Below are positions 1 through 6,632 of a stretch of 8,006 nt of DNA, piece after piece. The DNA is from Clostridiales bacterium. GTDB taxonomy: Bacteria > Bacillota > Clostridia > Lachnospirales > WQUN01. Made by a program: the position numbers and the translations under genes. Position 1 is the first letter of the stretch, and the number at the start of each line of letters is the position of its first letter. The notes beneath the pieces were generated by a model. It was not told the DNA's origin. It did no database searches and was given only the letters and a program-made list of their open reading frames with translations. The stretch spans positions 1 through 8,006 of the forward strand of contig JAISWA010000240.1 in assembly GCA_031271275.1 (NCBI GenBank), read 5' to 3'.

Positions 1-1040
1 TTGCCCAATAAATTCTGGCGGAAGCGCCCCTGCTTGCCCGTAAGCAAATCGGAAAGGGACTTGAGCGGGCGGTTGCCCGGCCCGGTCACGGGGCGGCCGC
101 GCCGTCCGTTGTTAATCAGCGCGTCCACGGCTTCCTGCAGCATACGCTTTTCGTTACGCACGATAATGTCCGGCGCGCCGAGGTCCAAAAGCCTTTTCAA
201 ACGGTTGTTGCGGTTGATGACGCGGCGGTACAAATCGTTAAGGTCGGAGGTCGCGAAACGCCCGCCGTCAAGCTGCACCATCGGCCGCAAATCCGGAGGG
301 ATAACCGGTATCGCGTCGAGAATCATCCATTCGGGGCGGTTGCCCGAAAGCCGGAAAGATTCAATGACTTCCAACTTTTTAATAAAGCGCAGCCGCTTCT
401 GACCGGTGGCGTCTTTAAGCGCGGATTTAAGCTCGGCGGATTCCTTCTCAAGGTCGATGGCGACAAGCAGCTCTTTAACCGCCTCCGCGCCCATTCCCAC
501 GCGGAAAGTCGGTACGCGCTGCCCCTTTTCGTCGGAGTAGGTGGAACCGAATTTATCCACCGCCTCGCGGTATTCCTTTTCCGTGAGCAGCGTTTTCTGC
601 TGCAGCCCGCTGATGCCCGGGTCAAGCACAATATAAGAAGCGAAGTACAATACTTTTTCCAACGAGCGGGGAGACATCCCGAGAATCAAACCCATGCGAC
701 TCGGAATCCCGCGAAAATACCAGATGTGGGAAACCGGGGCCGCCAACTCGATATGCCCCATGCGCTCGCGGCGCACCTTGCTCTTGGTGACTTCAACGCC
801 GCAGCGGTCGCACACAACGCCTTTGTAACGGATGCGTTTATACTTGCCGCAATGGCATTCCCAGTCCTTGTTCGGCCCGAAAATACGCTCGCAGAAAAGC
901 CCGTCGCGTTCCGGCTTAAGCGTGCGGTAGTTGATGGTCTCGGGCTTCTTTACCTCGCCTCTGGACCACTCGCGTATTTTTTCCGGGGATGCCAGACCGA
1001 TTTTTATAGAGGCAAAGGTCAATGCCTGATCGTTTTTCAT
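1..1040 (-). CDS. rpoC: DNA-directed RNA polymerase subunit beta' (N-terminal part, cut by window edge)
   Basis: This gene encodes the largest subunit of RNA polymerase, which carries the catalytic magnesium site and the clamp. About 346 N-terminal residues are present; the gene continues past position 1. The start at 1040 gives MKNDQALTFASIKIGLASPE, the usual clostridial opening. The zinc-binding motif of the clamp is intact, with Cys62, Cys64, Cys77 and Cys80 in ECHCGKYKRIRYKGVVCDRC. It is followed by the conserved VRRERMGHIELAAPVSHIW segment, and the fragment ends at GKQGRFRQNLLG, just before the switch-2 region. The catalytic NADFDGD motif lies outside the window. The start codon overlaps the rpoB stop codon (ATGA), and a strong Shine-Dalgarno sequence lies inside the last rpoB codons, so translation is probably coupled to rpoB. 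No internal stop or frameshift is visible. The family assignment is certain; only the length of the full protein is unknown. Confidence 0.99.
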   Translation of the reverse strand, partial: MKNDQALTFASIKIGLASPEKIREWSRGEVKKPETINYRTLKPERDGLFCERIFGPNKDWECHCGKYKRIRYKGVVCDRCGVEVTKSKVRRERMGHIELAAPVSHIWYFRGIPSRMGLILGMSPRSLEKVLYFASYIVLDPGISGLQQKTLLTEKEYREAVDKFGSTYSDEKGQRVPTFRVGMGAEAVKELLVAIDLEKESAELKSALKDATGQKRLRFIKKLEVIESFRLSGNRPEWMILDAIPVIPPDLRPMVQLDGGRFATSDLNDLYRRVINRNNRLKRLLDLGAPDIIVRNEKRMLQEAVDALINNGRRGRPVTGPGNRPLKSLSDLLTGKQGRFRQNLLG

Positions 1041-4000
1041 ACCTGACCTCCTACTATCTCGTCATCGTCTTCATACAAATACTCGTCGTCGTCCAGTTCG
1101 TCTCCGTACAAATCATCGTCACCGGCCGCTATGGAAGCTTCATCCGGGTCATCTATCGGATTAAGTTTGTCCTCATCCTCCTCCGGGTCTTTCCCGTCAG
1201 CGGAATAGGAATCTGTAAACACGGCGGCTTTGCTCTTTTTACGCTTGTTTGAAAGCAGGAACTCGTCTTCCTGAACAGAATCCGCTTTTTCTTCAGGGTC
1301 GGCATTGTCCGCGGGTATGTCTATATCACCCTCCGCCATCCGATTATCCGTGTCGGTAGCCGCATCGTCGTCGTCATATGTGCCGCCCGGCTTGGAATCC
1401 GCGTAATCGTCGTCGTTCGCCGCGTCTTCGGTATAATCGTCGTCGCTGTACTCCTGCCGCTCCTTCTGCCGGAGGGGGGCTTTCGCGCCCGGCTCGCCGC
1501 CCTTGCGCACATACCCATGGTCGTCGCCGCTTTCATGGCCTTCGATGTTTACGTTTACGTTCAAGTCCTCCATATCGTCTACGGATTCCTTCATCTCCAC
1601 CTCGGAAGCGTCGGCGTTAAGCACGGTTACATCCAGTGAAAGCGCCTGCAGTTCCTTCAGCAATACCTTAAACGATTCCGGAACGCCCGGCTCGGGAATA
1701 TTCTCGCCCTTCACGATTGCCTCGTAGGTCTTTACGCGGCCCACGATATCGTCGGACTTGACCGTCAAAATCTCCTGCAGGGTATACGACGCGCCGTAGG
1801 CTTCCAACGCCCACACTTCCATCTCGCCGAAACGCTGCCCGCCGAACTGCGCCTTGCCGCCCAACGGCTGCTGCGTCACCAGCGAATAGGGGCCGGTGGA
1901 ACGCGCGTGTATCTTATCGTCCACCAAATGGTGCAGTTTCAGATAGTGCATGTACCCTACCGTTATGGGATTGTCGAAATATTCTCCCGACCTGCCGTCC
2001 CGCACCCAAATCTTACCGTCGCGGGTAATGGGAACGCCCTTCCACTCACTGCGGATGTTCCGGTTCTCCTCCAGTTGGTCAAAAATTTCCTCGTCGAGGA
2101 CGGGCTGCCACTTGTCGGCGAACTGCTGCCAGTTGCTTGAATTCACATAATCGTTGGCAAGCTCCAATGTGTCCATAATATCGATTTCGTTCGCGCCGTC
2201 GAAAACCGGCGTGGCAATCTTCCAACCCAACACCTTCGCCGCAAGGCCGAGGTGGACTTCCAACACCTGCCCGATATTCATGCGGGAAGGCACGCCAAGG
2301 GGGTTAAGCACGATGTCAAGGGGCCTTCCGTTGGGAAGGAACGGCATGTCCTCCACGGGCAATACCTTTGAAATAACGCCCTTGTTCCCGTGGCGGCCCG
2401 CCATCTTGTCGCCCACGGAGATTTTACGTTTCTGCGCGATATACACGCGCACCAACTCGTTGACCCCCGGCGGCAGTTCGTCGCGCCGCGCGCCCGGGGG
2501 CAGGTCGTGCTTATTGTCCCGGGTGAACACCTTTACGTCTACCACGATACCGCTTTCGCCGTGGGGCACGCGCAAACTGGTGTCGCGTACTTCCCGGGCC
2601 TTTTCGCCGAAAATGGCGCGCAACAGGCGTTCCTCCGCGGTGAGCTCCGTCTCGCCCTTGGGCGTGACTTTCCCCACCAATATATCGTTGGGCGACACCT
2701 CCGCGCCTATGCGGATGATGCCTTCCTCGTTCAAATCCTTTAACGCCTCGTCGCCCACATTGGGTATGTCGCGGGTGATTTCCTCCGGTCCGAGCTTGGT
2801 GTCGCGCGCCTCCGCCTCGTATTCCTCAATATGCACCGAGGTGTACACGTCGTCGCGCACCAACGCTTCGCTTAACAAAATCGCGTCTTCGTAGTTGTAG
2901 CCTTCCCACGCCATGAAACCGATCAACGGGTTTTTGCCCAACGCGAGCTCGCCGTGGTCGGTGGAAGGCCCGTCCGCGATAACCTGACCGCCCTGCACCA
3001 CCTGCCCCTTATCCACGATAGGGCGCTGATTGATACAAGTCCCCTGATTGGAGCGCATAAATTTTGTAAGGTTGTACACGTCCTTGCCGCCGTCGGTGTT
3101 GCGTATGACGATTTCGCTTGCCGAAACCGACTCGACTACGCCGGTGTTCTTTGAGGAAACGATAACGCCGGAATCGCACGCGGTCTTATATTCCATGCCG
3201 GTGCCGACCACCGGCGCGTCCGTGGTCATCAGGGGAACCGCCTGCCGCTGCATGTTGGAACCCATCAGCGCGCGGGTAACGTCGTCGTTCTCGAGGAACG
3301 GAATCAGCGCCGTGGCTACGGAAACAATCTGCTTGGGCGAAACGTCCATCAAATCTATGCGGGAACGGTCGAATTCGGAAATCTCGTCCCGGAACCGGCC
3401 CGATACGTGGCGGTTGACAAACCTGCCGTCGTCGTCGAGGGGCTCGTTGGCCTGGGCGATAATATAATTTTCTTCCTCGTCGGCGGTGACGTAGAAAAAT
3501 TCGTTGGTAACGATGGGGTCCGGCCCGGTTTTGTCCACGATGCGGTACGGCGCTTCGATGAAGCCGTACTCGTTTATGCGGGCGTAGGACGCGAGGGAAT
3601 TTATCAGCCCGATGTTGGGGCCTTCGGGCGTTTCGATGGGGCACATGCGCCCGTAGTGGGAACTGTGAACGTCGCGGACCTCGAAGCCCGCGCGGTCGCG
3701 GGAAAGCCCGCCGGGGCCCAACGCGGAGAGCCGCCGCTTGTGGGAAAGCTCGTCGAGGGGGTTCGTCTGCCCCATAAACTGCGAAAGCTGCGAACTGCCG
3801 AAAAATTCCTTCAGCGCGGCGGTGACCGGCCTGATATTGATGAGCGCCTGGGGCGTTACGATGTCCATGTCCTGAATGGTCATGCGTTCCTTGACCACGC
3901 GCTCCATACGGGTCAAGCCGATGCGGAACTGGTTCTGCAGCAGCTCGCCCACGGCGCGTATACGCCGGTTGCCCAAGTGGTCTATGTCGTCCTTCTGCCC

Positions 4001-5263
4001 GATGCCATATTCCACCAGCATAGCGTAGTTGATGGAAGCCATAATATCCTCAAAGGTGATGTGGCGGGGCAGGAGTTTGTTGATGTTAAGGCGGATCGCG
4101 CGGGAAAGGTCGTTGGCGTCGGCGGCCTGTTCCAACATCGCCTTCAGCGTCGGGTAATGCACCCGCTCCTTGATCCCGAAATCTTCCGCTTTAATTCCGT
4201 AGGGCGCCACGAACTTATCCATGTCCACCGCCATGTTGGAAAGCACCCGGACGGTTCTGTTGTCGCAAACCACCGAGACATACGCGCAGCCCGCGTCCTG
4301 AATGGCGTCCGCAAGCTCGGCGGTGACTTTCTGACCTTCCTCGGCGATAATTTCCCCGGTGGAGGGGTCTACCACGTTCTCGGCGACGAAAAAATCGCGG
4401 GCGCGGGAACGCAGCGAAAGCTTTTTGTTGAATTTATAGCGGCCTACTTTTGCCAAATCGTAGCGTTTGGGGTCGAAGAACATTCCGCGAAGCAAGGACT
4501 CGGAGCTTTCCACCGTGGGCGGTTCCCCGGGGCGGATGCGCTTGTACATTTCCATTAAGCCTTCTTCGTAGGTTTTGGAAATGTCTTTCTCGATGGTCGC
4601 CAGAATCTTCGGCTCCTCACCGAACATGTTGATAATTTCGGCGTCGCTCCCCACGCCGAGCGAACGGATCAGCACCGTGACCGGAACCTTGCGCGTGCGG
4701 TCAACACGCACATAAAACACGTCGTTGGAATCGGTTTCGTATTCCAACCACGCGCCCCGGTTTGGAATAATGGTGGACGAAATCAGCATCTTGCCCACCT
4801 TGTCGAACTCGATGCCGTAATAAATGCCCGGCGAGCGCATAAGCTGACTGACGATAACGCGCTCGGCGCCGTTGATGATAAACGTGCCGGTGCGCGTCAT
4901 AAGCGGGAAGTCGCCCATAAAAATATCCTGCTCTTTTATTTCATCGACTTCCTTGTTGCGCAGGCGGCATTTGACACGCAAAGAAGCGGCGTAAGTCGCG
5001 TCGCGCTCCTTACACTCCTCGATGGTGTACTTGGGTTTTTCGTCAAGGGTAAAATCAATGAACTCAAGCACCAGGTTCCCGCTGTAGTCCGTGATGGGGG
5101 ATATGTCTTGAAAGACTTCGCGAAGGCCGTCTCTCAAAAACCATTGGTAGCTGTCTTTCTGTACCTCAATGAGATCGGGCATTTCCAAAACTTCGGCGAT
5201 TCTGGAATAGCTAGCGCGGGAAGGTCCGCCCCCCCGCGTCGGCCGAACTCTGTTTTTTTCCAC
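1037..5263 (-). CDS. rpoB: DNA-directed RNA polymerase subunit beta, with long acidic C-terminal tail
   Basis: This is the second-largest subunit of RNA polymerase; with RpoC it forms the active-site cleft and it carries the rifampicin pocket. The protein has 1408 residues, against about 1190 in Bacillus subtilis. Conserved landmarks occur in order: EVLEMPDLIEVQKDSYQWFL near the N-terminus, the rifampicin region from about residue 489 (GSSQLSQFMGQTNPL), CPIETPEGPNIGL at 541-553, the active-site motif GDKMAGRHGNKG with Lys953 and Lys961, and PLGGKAQFGGQRFGEMEVWA at 1133-1152. The conserved body ends near residue 1225; the rest is an acidic tail, described separately. The start is GTG at 5263: an in-frame TAA lies 12 bases upstream of it, and AAGGGG sits 8 bases before it. 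Residue 498 is Gly where E. coli has Asp516; His508, Arg511 and Ser513 (E. coli 526, 529 and 531) are unchanged. The gene is followed directly by rpoC with a 4-base overlap. Upstream there is no ribosomal protein gene but a divergent operon. Confidence 0.99.
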   Translation of the reverse strand: MEKNRVRPTRGGGPSRASYSRIAEVLEMPDLIEVQKDSYQWFLRDGLREVFQDISPITDYSGNLVLEFIDFTLDEKPKYTIEECKERDATYAASLRVKCRLRNKEVDEIKEQDIFMGDFPLMTRTGTFIINGAERVIVSQLMRSPGIYYGIEFDKVGKMLISSTIIPNRGAWLEYETDSNDVFYVRVDRTRKVPVTVLIRSLGVGSDAEIINMFGEEPKILATIEKDISKTYEEGLMEMYKRIRPGEPPTVESSESLLRGMFFDPKRYDLAKVGRYKFNKKLSLRSRARDFFVAENVVDPSTGEIIAEEGQKVTAELADAIQDAGCAYVSVVCDNRTVRVLSNMAVDMDKFVAPYGIKAEDFGIKERVHYPTLKAMLEQAADANDLSRAIRLNINKLLPRHITFEDIMASINYAMLVEYGIGQKDDIDHLGNRRIRAVGELLQNQFRIGLTRMERVVKERMTIQDMDIVTPQALINIRPVTAALKEFFGSSQLSQFMGQTNPLDELSHKRRLSALGPGGLSRDRAGFEVRDVHSSHYGRMCPIETPEGPNIGLINSLASYARINEYGFIEAPYRIVDKTGPDPIVTNEFFYVTADEEENYIIAQANEPLDDDGRFVNRHVSGRFRDEISEFDRSRIDLMDVSPKQIVSVATALIPFLENDDVTRALMGSNMQRQAVPLMTTDAPVVGTGMEYKTACDSGVIVSSKNTGVVESVSASEIVIRNTDGGKDVYNLTKFMRSNQGTCINQRPIVDKGQVVQGGQVIADGPSTDHGELALGKNPLIGFMAWEGYNYEDAILLSEALVRDDVYTSVHIEEYEAEARDTKLGPEEITRDIPNVGDEALKDLNEEGIIRIGAEVSPNDILVGKVTPKGETELTAEERLLRAIFGEKAREVRDTSLRVPHGESGIVVDVKVFTRDNKHDLPPGARRDELPPGVNELVRVYIAQKRKISVGDKMAGRHGNKGVISKVLPVEDMPFLPNGRPLDIVLNPLGVPSRMNIGQVLEVHLGLAAKVLGWKIATPVFDGANEIDIMDTLELANDYVNSSNWQQFADKWQPVLDEEIFDQLEENRNIRSEWKGVPITRDGKIWVRDGRSGEYFDNPITVGYMHYLKLHHLVDDKIHARSTGPYSLVTQQPLGGKAQFGGQRFGEMEVWALEAYGASYTLQEILTVKSDDIVGRVKTYEAIVKGENIPEPGVPESFKVLLKELQALSLDVTVLNADASEVEMKESVDDMEDLNVNVNIEGHESGDDHGYVRKGGEPGAKAPLRQKERQEYSDDDYTEDAANDDDYADSKPGGTYDDDDAATDTDNRMAEGDIDIPADNADPEEKADSVQEDEFLLSNKRKKSKAAVFTDSYSADGKDPEEDEDKLNPIDDPDEASIAAGDDDLYGDELDDDEYLYEDDDEIVGGQV
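1040..1585 (-). other. Region of rpoB encoding the acidic, probably disordered C-terminal tail
   Basis: Residues 1227-1408 of RpoB follow the conserved body. By my count about 63 of these 182 residues are Asp or Glu, in runs such as TYDDDDAATD, EYSDDDYTED and ELDDDEYLYEDDDE, with tyrosines set among the acids. One basic patch, KRKKSK at 1340-1345, interrupts it. The first part (SVDDMEDLNVNVNIEG) resembles the short acidic end of other clostridial RpoB proteins; what follows I do not recognise. No folded domain, cysteine pair or membrane segment is visible. The tail runs in frame to the rpoC Shine-Dalgarno sequence, so it is not an obvious frameshift product. Acidic RpoB ends are known in Bacillota, but I know of few this long. 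Confidence 0.85.
1046..1052 (-). promoter_or_regulatory. Ribosome binding site of rpoC, inside the rpoB coding end
   Basis: The minus strand reads AGGAGGT five bases before the rpoC ATG at 1040. This is a near-perfect Shine-Dalgarno sequence. Its bases also encode the two glycines of the RpoB C-terminus (EIVGGQV), so the site fixes the rpoC start and constrains the end of rpoB. Confidence 0.85.
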
Positions 5264-5438
5264 CGTAACAACCCCTTATATAGATTTATAAAAAAGAAGT
5301 GACGCGATACACGGCGTTTCGCTTGCACACCCTATATAATAGCGCGAAATGAAAAGTTTTTATTGATTTTAAATGGGAAATATGATAGTCTGACCAAGAT
5401 GTTGGCGAACAATAAGTTTTGGAAAATGGCGGTGCGGT
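5264..5438 (-). promoter_or_regulatory. 5' leader of the rpoBC transcript
   Basis: If transcription starts about seven bases after the -10 element, near 5438, the rpoB mRNA has an untranslated leader of about 175 nt. It is AT-rich in its middle. I see only weak pairings (for example GCGA/TCGC before a short T-run at 5291-5296 in + coordinates), not a clear terminator, riboswitch or known ribosomal-protein binding fold. On the plus strand it contains a perfect TATAAT at 5335-5340, without a matching -35 box. The length leaves room for regulation, but the sequence alone does not show any. Confidence 0.45.
5272..5277 (-). promoter_or_regulatory. Ribosome binding site of rpoB
   Basis: The minus strand reads AAGGGG eight bases before the GTG at 5263. 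It is a partial match to AAGGAGG at a normal distance and supports GTG as the start, together with the in-frame TAA just upstream. Confidence 0.6.
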
Positions 5439-5443
5439 AGAAT

Positions 5444-5495
5444 ATGTTAGCATACGCTGTTTTGTATGTCAAACTTTTTTTTCGGGTTTTTTAAA
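5444..5495 (-). promoter_or_regulatory. Sigma-70 type promoter of rpoBC with UP-like A-tracts
   Basis: On the minus strand, TTGACA (5472-5467) is separated by 17 bases from TAACAT (5449-5444). The base pair TG one base before the -10 hexamer makes an extended -10 element (TGCTAACAT). Upstream of the -35 box lie an A-tract of eight (complement of T8 at 5475-5482) and one of six (T6 at 5487-5492), like an UP element that contacts the alpha subunit. Perfect -35 box, ideal spacing and A-tracts together suggest a strong housekeeping promoter, as expected for rpoBC when the usual upstream ribosomal protein genes are absent. Confidence 0.7.
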
Positions 5496-5497
5496 GC

Positions 5498-5523
5498 GGC
5501 TGCCCTATGACGGCGGCTTTTTT
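5498..5523 (+). terminator. Plus-strand intrinsic terminator-like hairpin
   Basis: GGCTGCC (5498-5504) can pair with GGCGGCT (5512-5518), seven pairs with two G-T wobbles, around a seven-base loop (CTATGAC). It is followed by a T-run and then GTTTT. The orientation suits plus-strand transcripts. No plus-strand gene lies upstream in the window, so it may stop antisense transcription from the rpoB leader or be a relic. On the minus strand the hairpin is followed by A residues after three T, so it would not terminate rpoBC transcripts, and it lies upstream of their promoter anyway. Confidence 0.4.
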
Positions 5524-5594
5524 GTTTTGCAAATCCCTACATATTAATACTAACCATGTTTCATAATAAATAGTAGCGAATCCGCGTTAAATAT
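5524..5594. other. AT-rich spacer, no gene
   Basis: This stretch between the hairpin and the repeats has no coding frame of note. It would be a natural place for the promoter of the plus-strand operon: CATAAT at 5562-5567 matches five of six -10 bases, but I find no convincing -35 box at the right distance. The only other room for a promoter is 5830-5872, where TATACA at 5848-5853 is a weak -10 candidate. Confidence 0.3.
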
Positions 5595-5620
5595 GTCATT
5601 CTGAGCGCAGCGAAGAATCC
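5595..5620 (-). repeat. Inverted single copy of the repeat core
   Basis: The plus strand reads GTCATTCTGAGC, then GCAGCGAAGAATCC. Its reverse complement matches the first 27 bases of the units in the adjacent 51-bp array, lacking two bases in the centre. The core belongs to a widespread type of short interspersed repeat (ATTCTTCGC...GCTCAGAATGAC) that I recognise from many bacterial genomes. It can pair with the first array unit at 5641-5667 across a loop of about 20 bases. Confidence 0.85.
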
Positions 5621-5640
5621 TTTATGCGTGTAAAGAGACA

Positions 5641-5829
5641 GATTCTTCGCCTGCGGCTCAGAATGACGGCAGCCGTCGGTGTAAGGAAACGGATTCTTCG
5701 CCTGCGGCTCAGAATGACGGCAGCCGTCGGCGTAAGGAAACGGATTCTTCGTCTGCGGCTCAGAATGACGGCAGCCGTCGGTGTAAGGAAACAGATTCTT
5801 CGCCTGCGGCTCAGAATGACGGCAGCCGT
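5641..5829 (+). repeat. 51-bp tandem repeat array, about 3.7 copies
   Basis: Units start at 5641, 5692, 5743 and 5794, with an exact period of 51 bases; the last copy stops after 36 bases. Only three positions differ among the copies (unit positions 10, 40 and 51). A degenerate linker (cgtgtaaagagaca) before 5641 resembles the linker between units (ggtgtaaggaaaca). Each unit has two dyads: ATTCT..GCC-TGC-GGC..AGAAT, and the perfect GACGGC-A-GCCGTC. Because 51 is 17 codons, long open frames run through the array on both strands, but they only translate the repeat. The near identity of the copies points to recent tandem duplication. The array ends 57 bases before the SIMPL gene start. Confidence 0.95.
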
Positions 5830-5857
5830 AACGCGCGGCCAAATCGCTATACAAAAC

Positions 5858-5878
5858 CCGCGAAACGCGGAAAAGGAG
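5858..5878 (+). promoter_or_regulatory. Small GC hairpin and ribosome binding site before the SIMPL gene
   Basis: CCGCG-AAA-CGCGG (5858-5870) is a perfect 5-bp stem with a 3-base loop. Two bases later comes AAGGAG (5873-5878), eight bases before the ATG at 5887. The ribosome binding site is clear and fixes the start. The hairpin ends just before it and leaves it accessible; whether it affects translation or mRNA stability is not shown by the sequence. Confidence 0.65.
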
Positions 5879-5886
5879 AGAATTTT

Positions 5887-6624
5887 ATGAAAAAAACGCG
5901 CTTTACCCTTATGCCCGCCGCCCTGTCGGTAATCTTCGCGGCGAGTTTTTTATTGCTTGCGCCTTCCCGCGCTTACGCCGCCGAAGATAGCGGCGGAAGC
6001 ATTACCGTAAGCGGAACGGGCTCGGTCAACATCAACCCCGACGTGGCGTATGCCTCGCTCGGCGTAAGCACGCACGAAGCCAACGCGAAAACCGCCATGA
6101 GCGCGAACAACACGCTGATGGAAAAAGTAATCGCCGCGCTTGAGGGGCTCGGCATCGCGGAGAGAGACATCCGCACCACCGGTTTTACCATGAACCCGTC
6201 TTATGATTATTCCAACGTCGGCGGCAGGGAGCGAATCACCGGTTACCATGTCAGCAACCAGTTAACCGTGGTGGTGCGGGATATTTCCATCATCGGCGAC
6301 GTGTTGGGCGAAGCCGCGGAAGCGGGGGCGAATATTTTCAACAATGTGGAGTTCGCGGTGCTTGACGAGTCCGCGGCGTACAACGAGGCGCTCGCCCTCG
6401 CCATGGAAAACGCGGGCGGCAAAGCGCAGGCGCTCGCCGACACCCTCGGCAAAACCGCCACGCCCGTTTCCGTTTCCGAAAACAGCTACAGCAGCTATTA
6501 CACGCCCATAGAGGCGGGGTTTCTTAACACGGCGACGAACATGGCGGACGGCAGCGTTCCCATGCAATCCGGAAAGCGGACGGTCACAGCCGCCGTCACC
6601 GTAATCTATGAGTTCGTAAAATAA
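5887..6624 (+). CDS. Secreted SIMPL (DUF541) domain protein
   Basis: The protein has 245 residues. Residues 1-31 form a typical signal peptide: basic start MKKTR, hydrophobic core to about residue 25, and a cleavage site after AYA, before AEDSGG. There is no lipobox cysteine, so it is probably released outside the membrane. The rest fits the SIMPL/DUF541 family: the opening ITVSGTGSVNINPDVAYASLGV, a helix with TLMEKVIAALEGLGIAERDI, the TTGFTMNPSYDY strand, GYHVSNQLTVVVRD, then AAEAGANIFNNVEFAVLD and the helix ending AQALADTLGK. Family members have a BMFP-like fold and include periplasmic or surface proteins; their biochemical role is mostly unknown, so I give no function. The ATG at 5887 has AAGGAG 8 bases upstream. 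metF follows after 18 bases on the same strand, which suggests one transcript. Length and composition look normal and intact. Confidence 0.9.
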   Translation: MKKTRFTLMPAALSVIFAASFLLLAPSRAYAAEDSGGSITVSGTGSVNINPDVAYASLGVSTHEANAKTAMSANNTLMEKVIAALEGLGIAERDIRTTGFTMNPSYDYSNVGGRERITGYHVSNQLTVVVRDISIIGDVLGEAAEAGANIFNNVEFAVLDESAAYNEALALAMENAGGKAQALADTLGKTATPVSVSENSYSSYYTPIEAGFLNTATNMADGSVPMQSGKRTVTAAVTVIYEFVK

Positions 6625-6632
6625 AAGGAACC

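Noticed and set aside
2154..2894. A 246-codon open frame on the plus strand, antisense to rpoB.
   Set aside because: It mirrors conserved RpoB sequence, is rich in Ser, Arg and Pro as expected for an antisense frame, and has no ribosome binding site or family resemblance.
3407..4558. A 383-codon open frame on the plus strand, antisense to rpoB.
   Set aside because: It lies wholly within the certain rpoB gene, shows no recognisable domain, and such antisense frames are common in GC-rich coding sequence.
5229..5235. A run of seven G near the start of rpoB (C7 on the plus strand), a possible phase-variation tract.
   Set aside because: A frameshift here would abolish an essential protein, and the reading frame is intact through the tract; it simply encodes glycines in the variable N-terminus.
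5399..5440. A 13-residue plus-strand peptide frame (MLANNKFWKMAVR) in the rpoB leader region.
   Set aside because: No ribosome binding site precedes it, and very short frames like this are expected by chance.
5595..5829. The array as a CRISPR.
   Set aside because: The whole 51-bp period is repeated, including the linkers; there are no unique spacers and no cas genes.
5830..5886. A search for an S-adenosylmethionine or cobalamin riboswitch before the methionine operon.
   Set aside because: The space after the repeats is only 57 bases and has just one 5-bp hairpin; none of the conserved motifs of these riboswitches is visible there or at 5524-5594.
5561..5890. Open frames of 97 codons (minus) and 88 codons (plus) encoding 17-residue repeats.
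   Set aside because: They translate the 51-bp tandem repeat; because 51 is a multiple of three the frames stay open by chance. Such repeat-derived peptides are well-known false gene calls.
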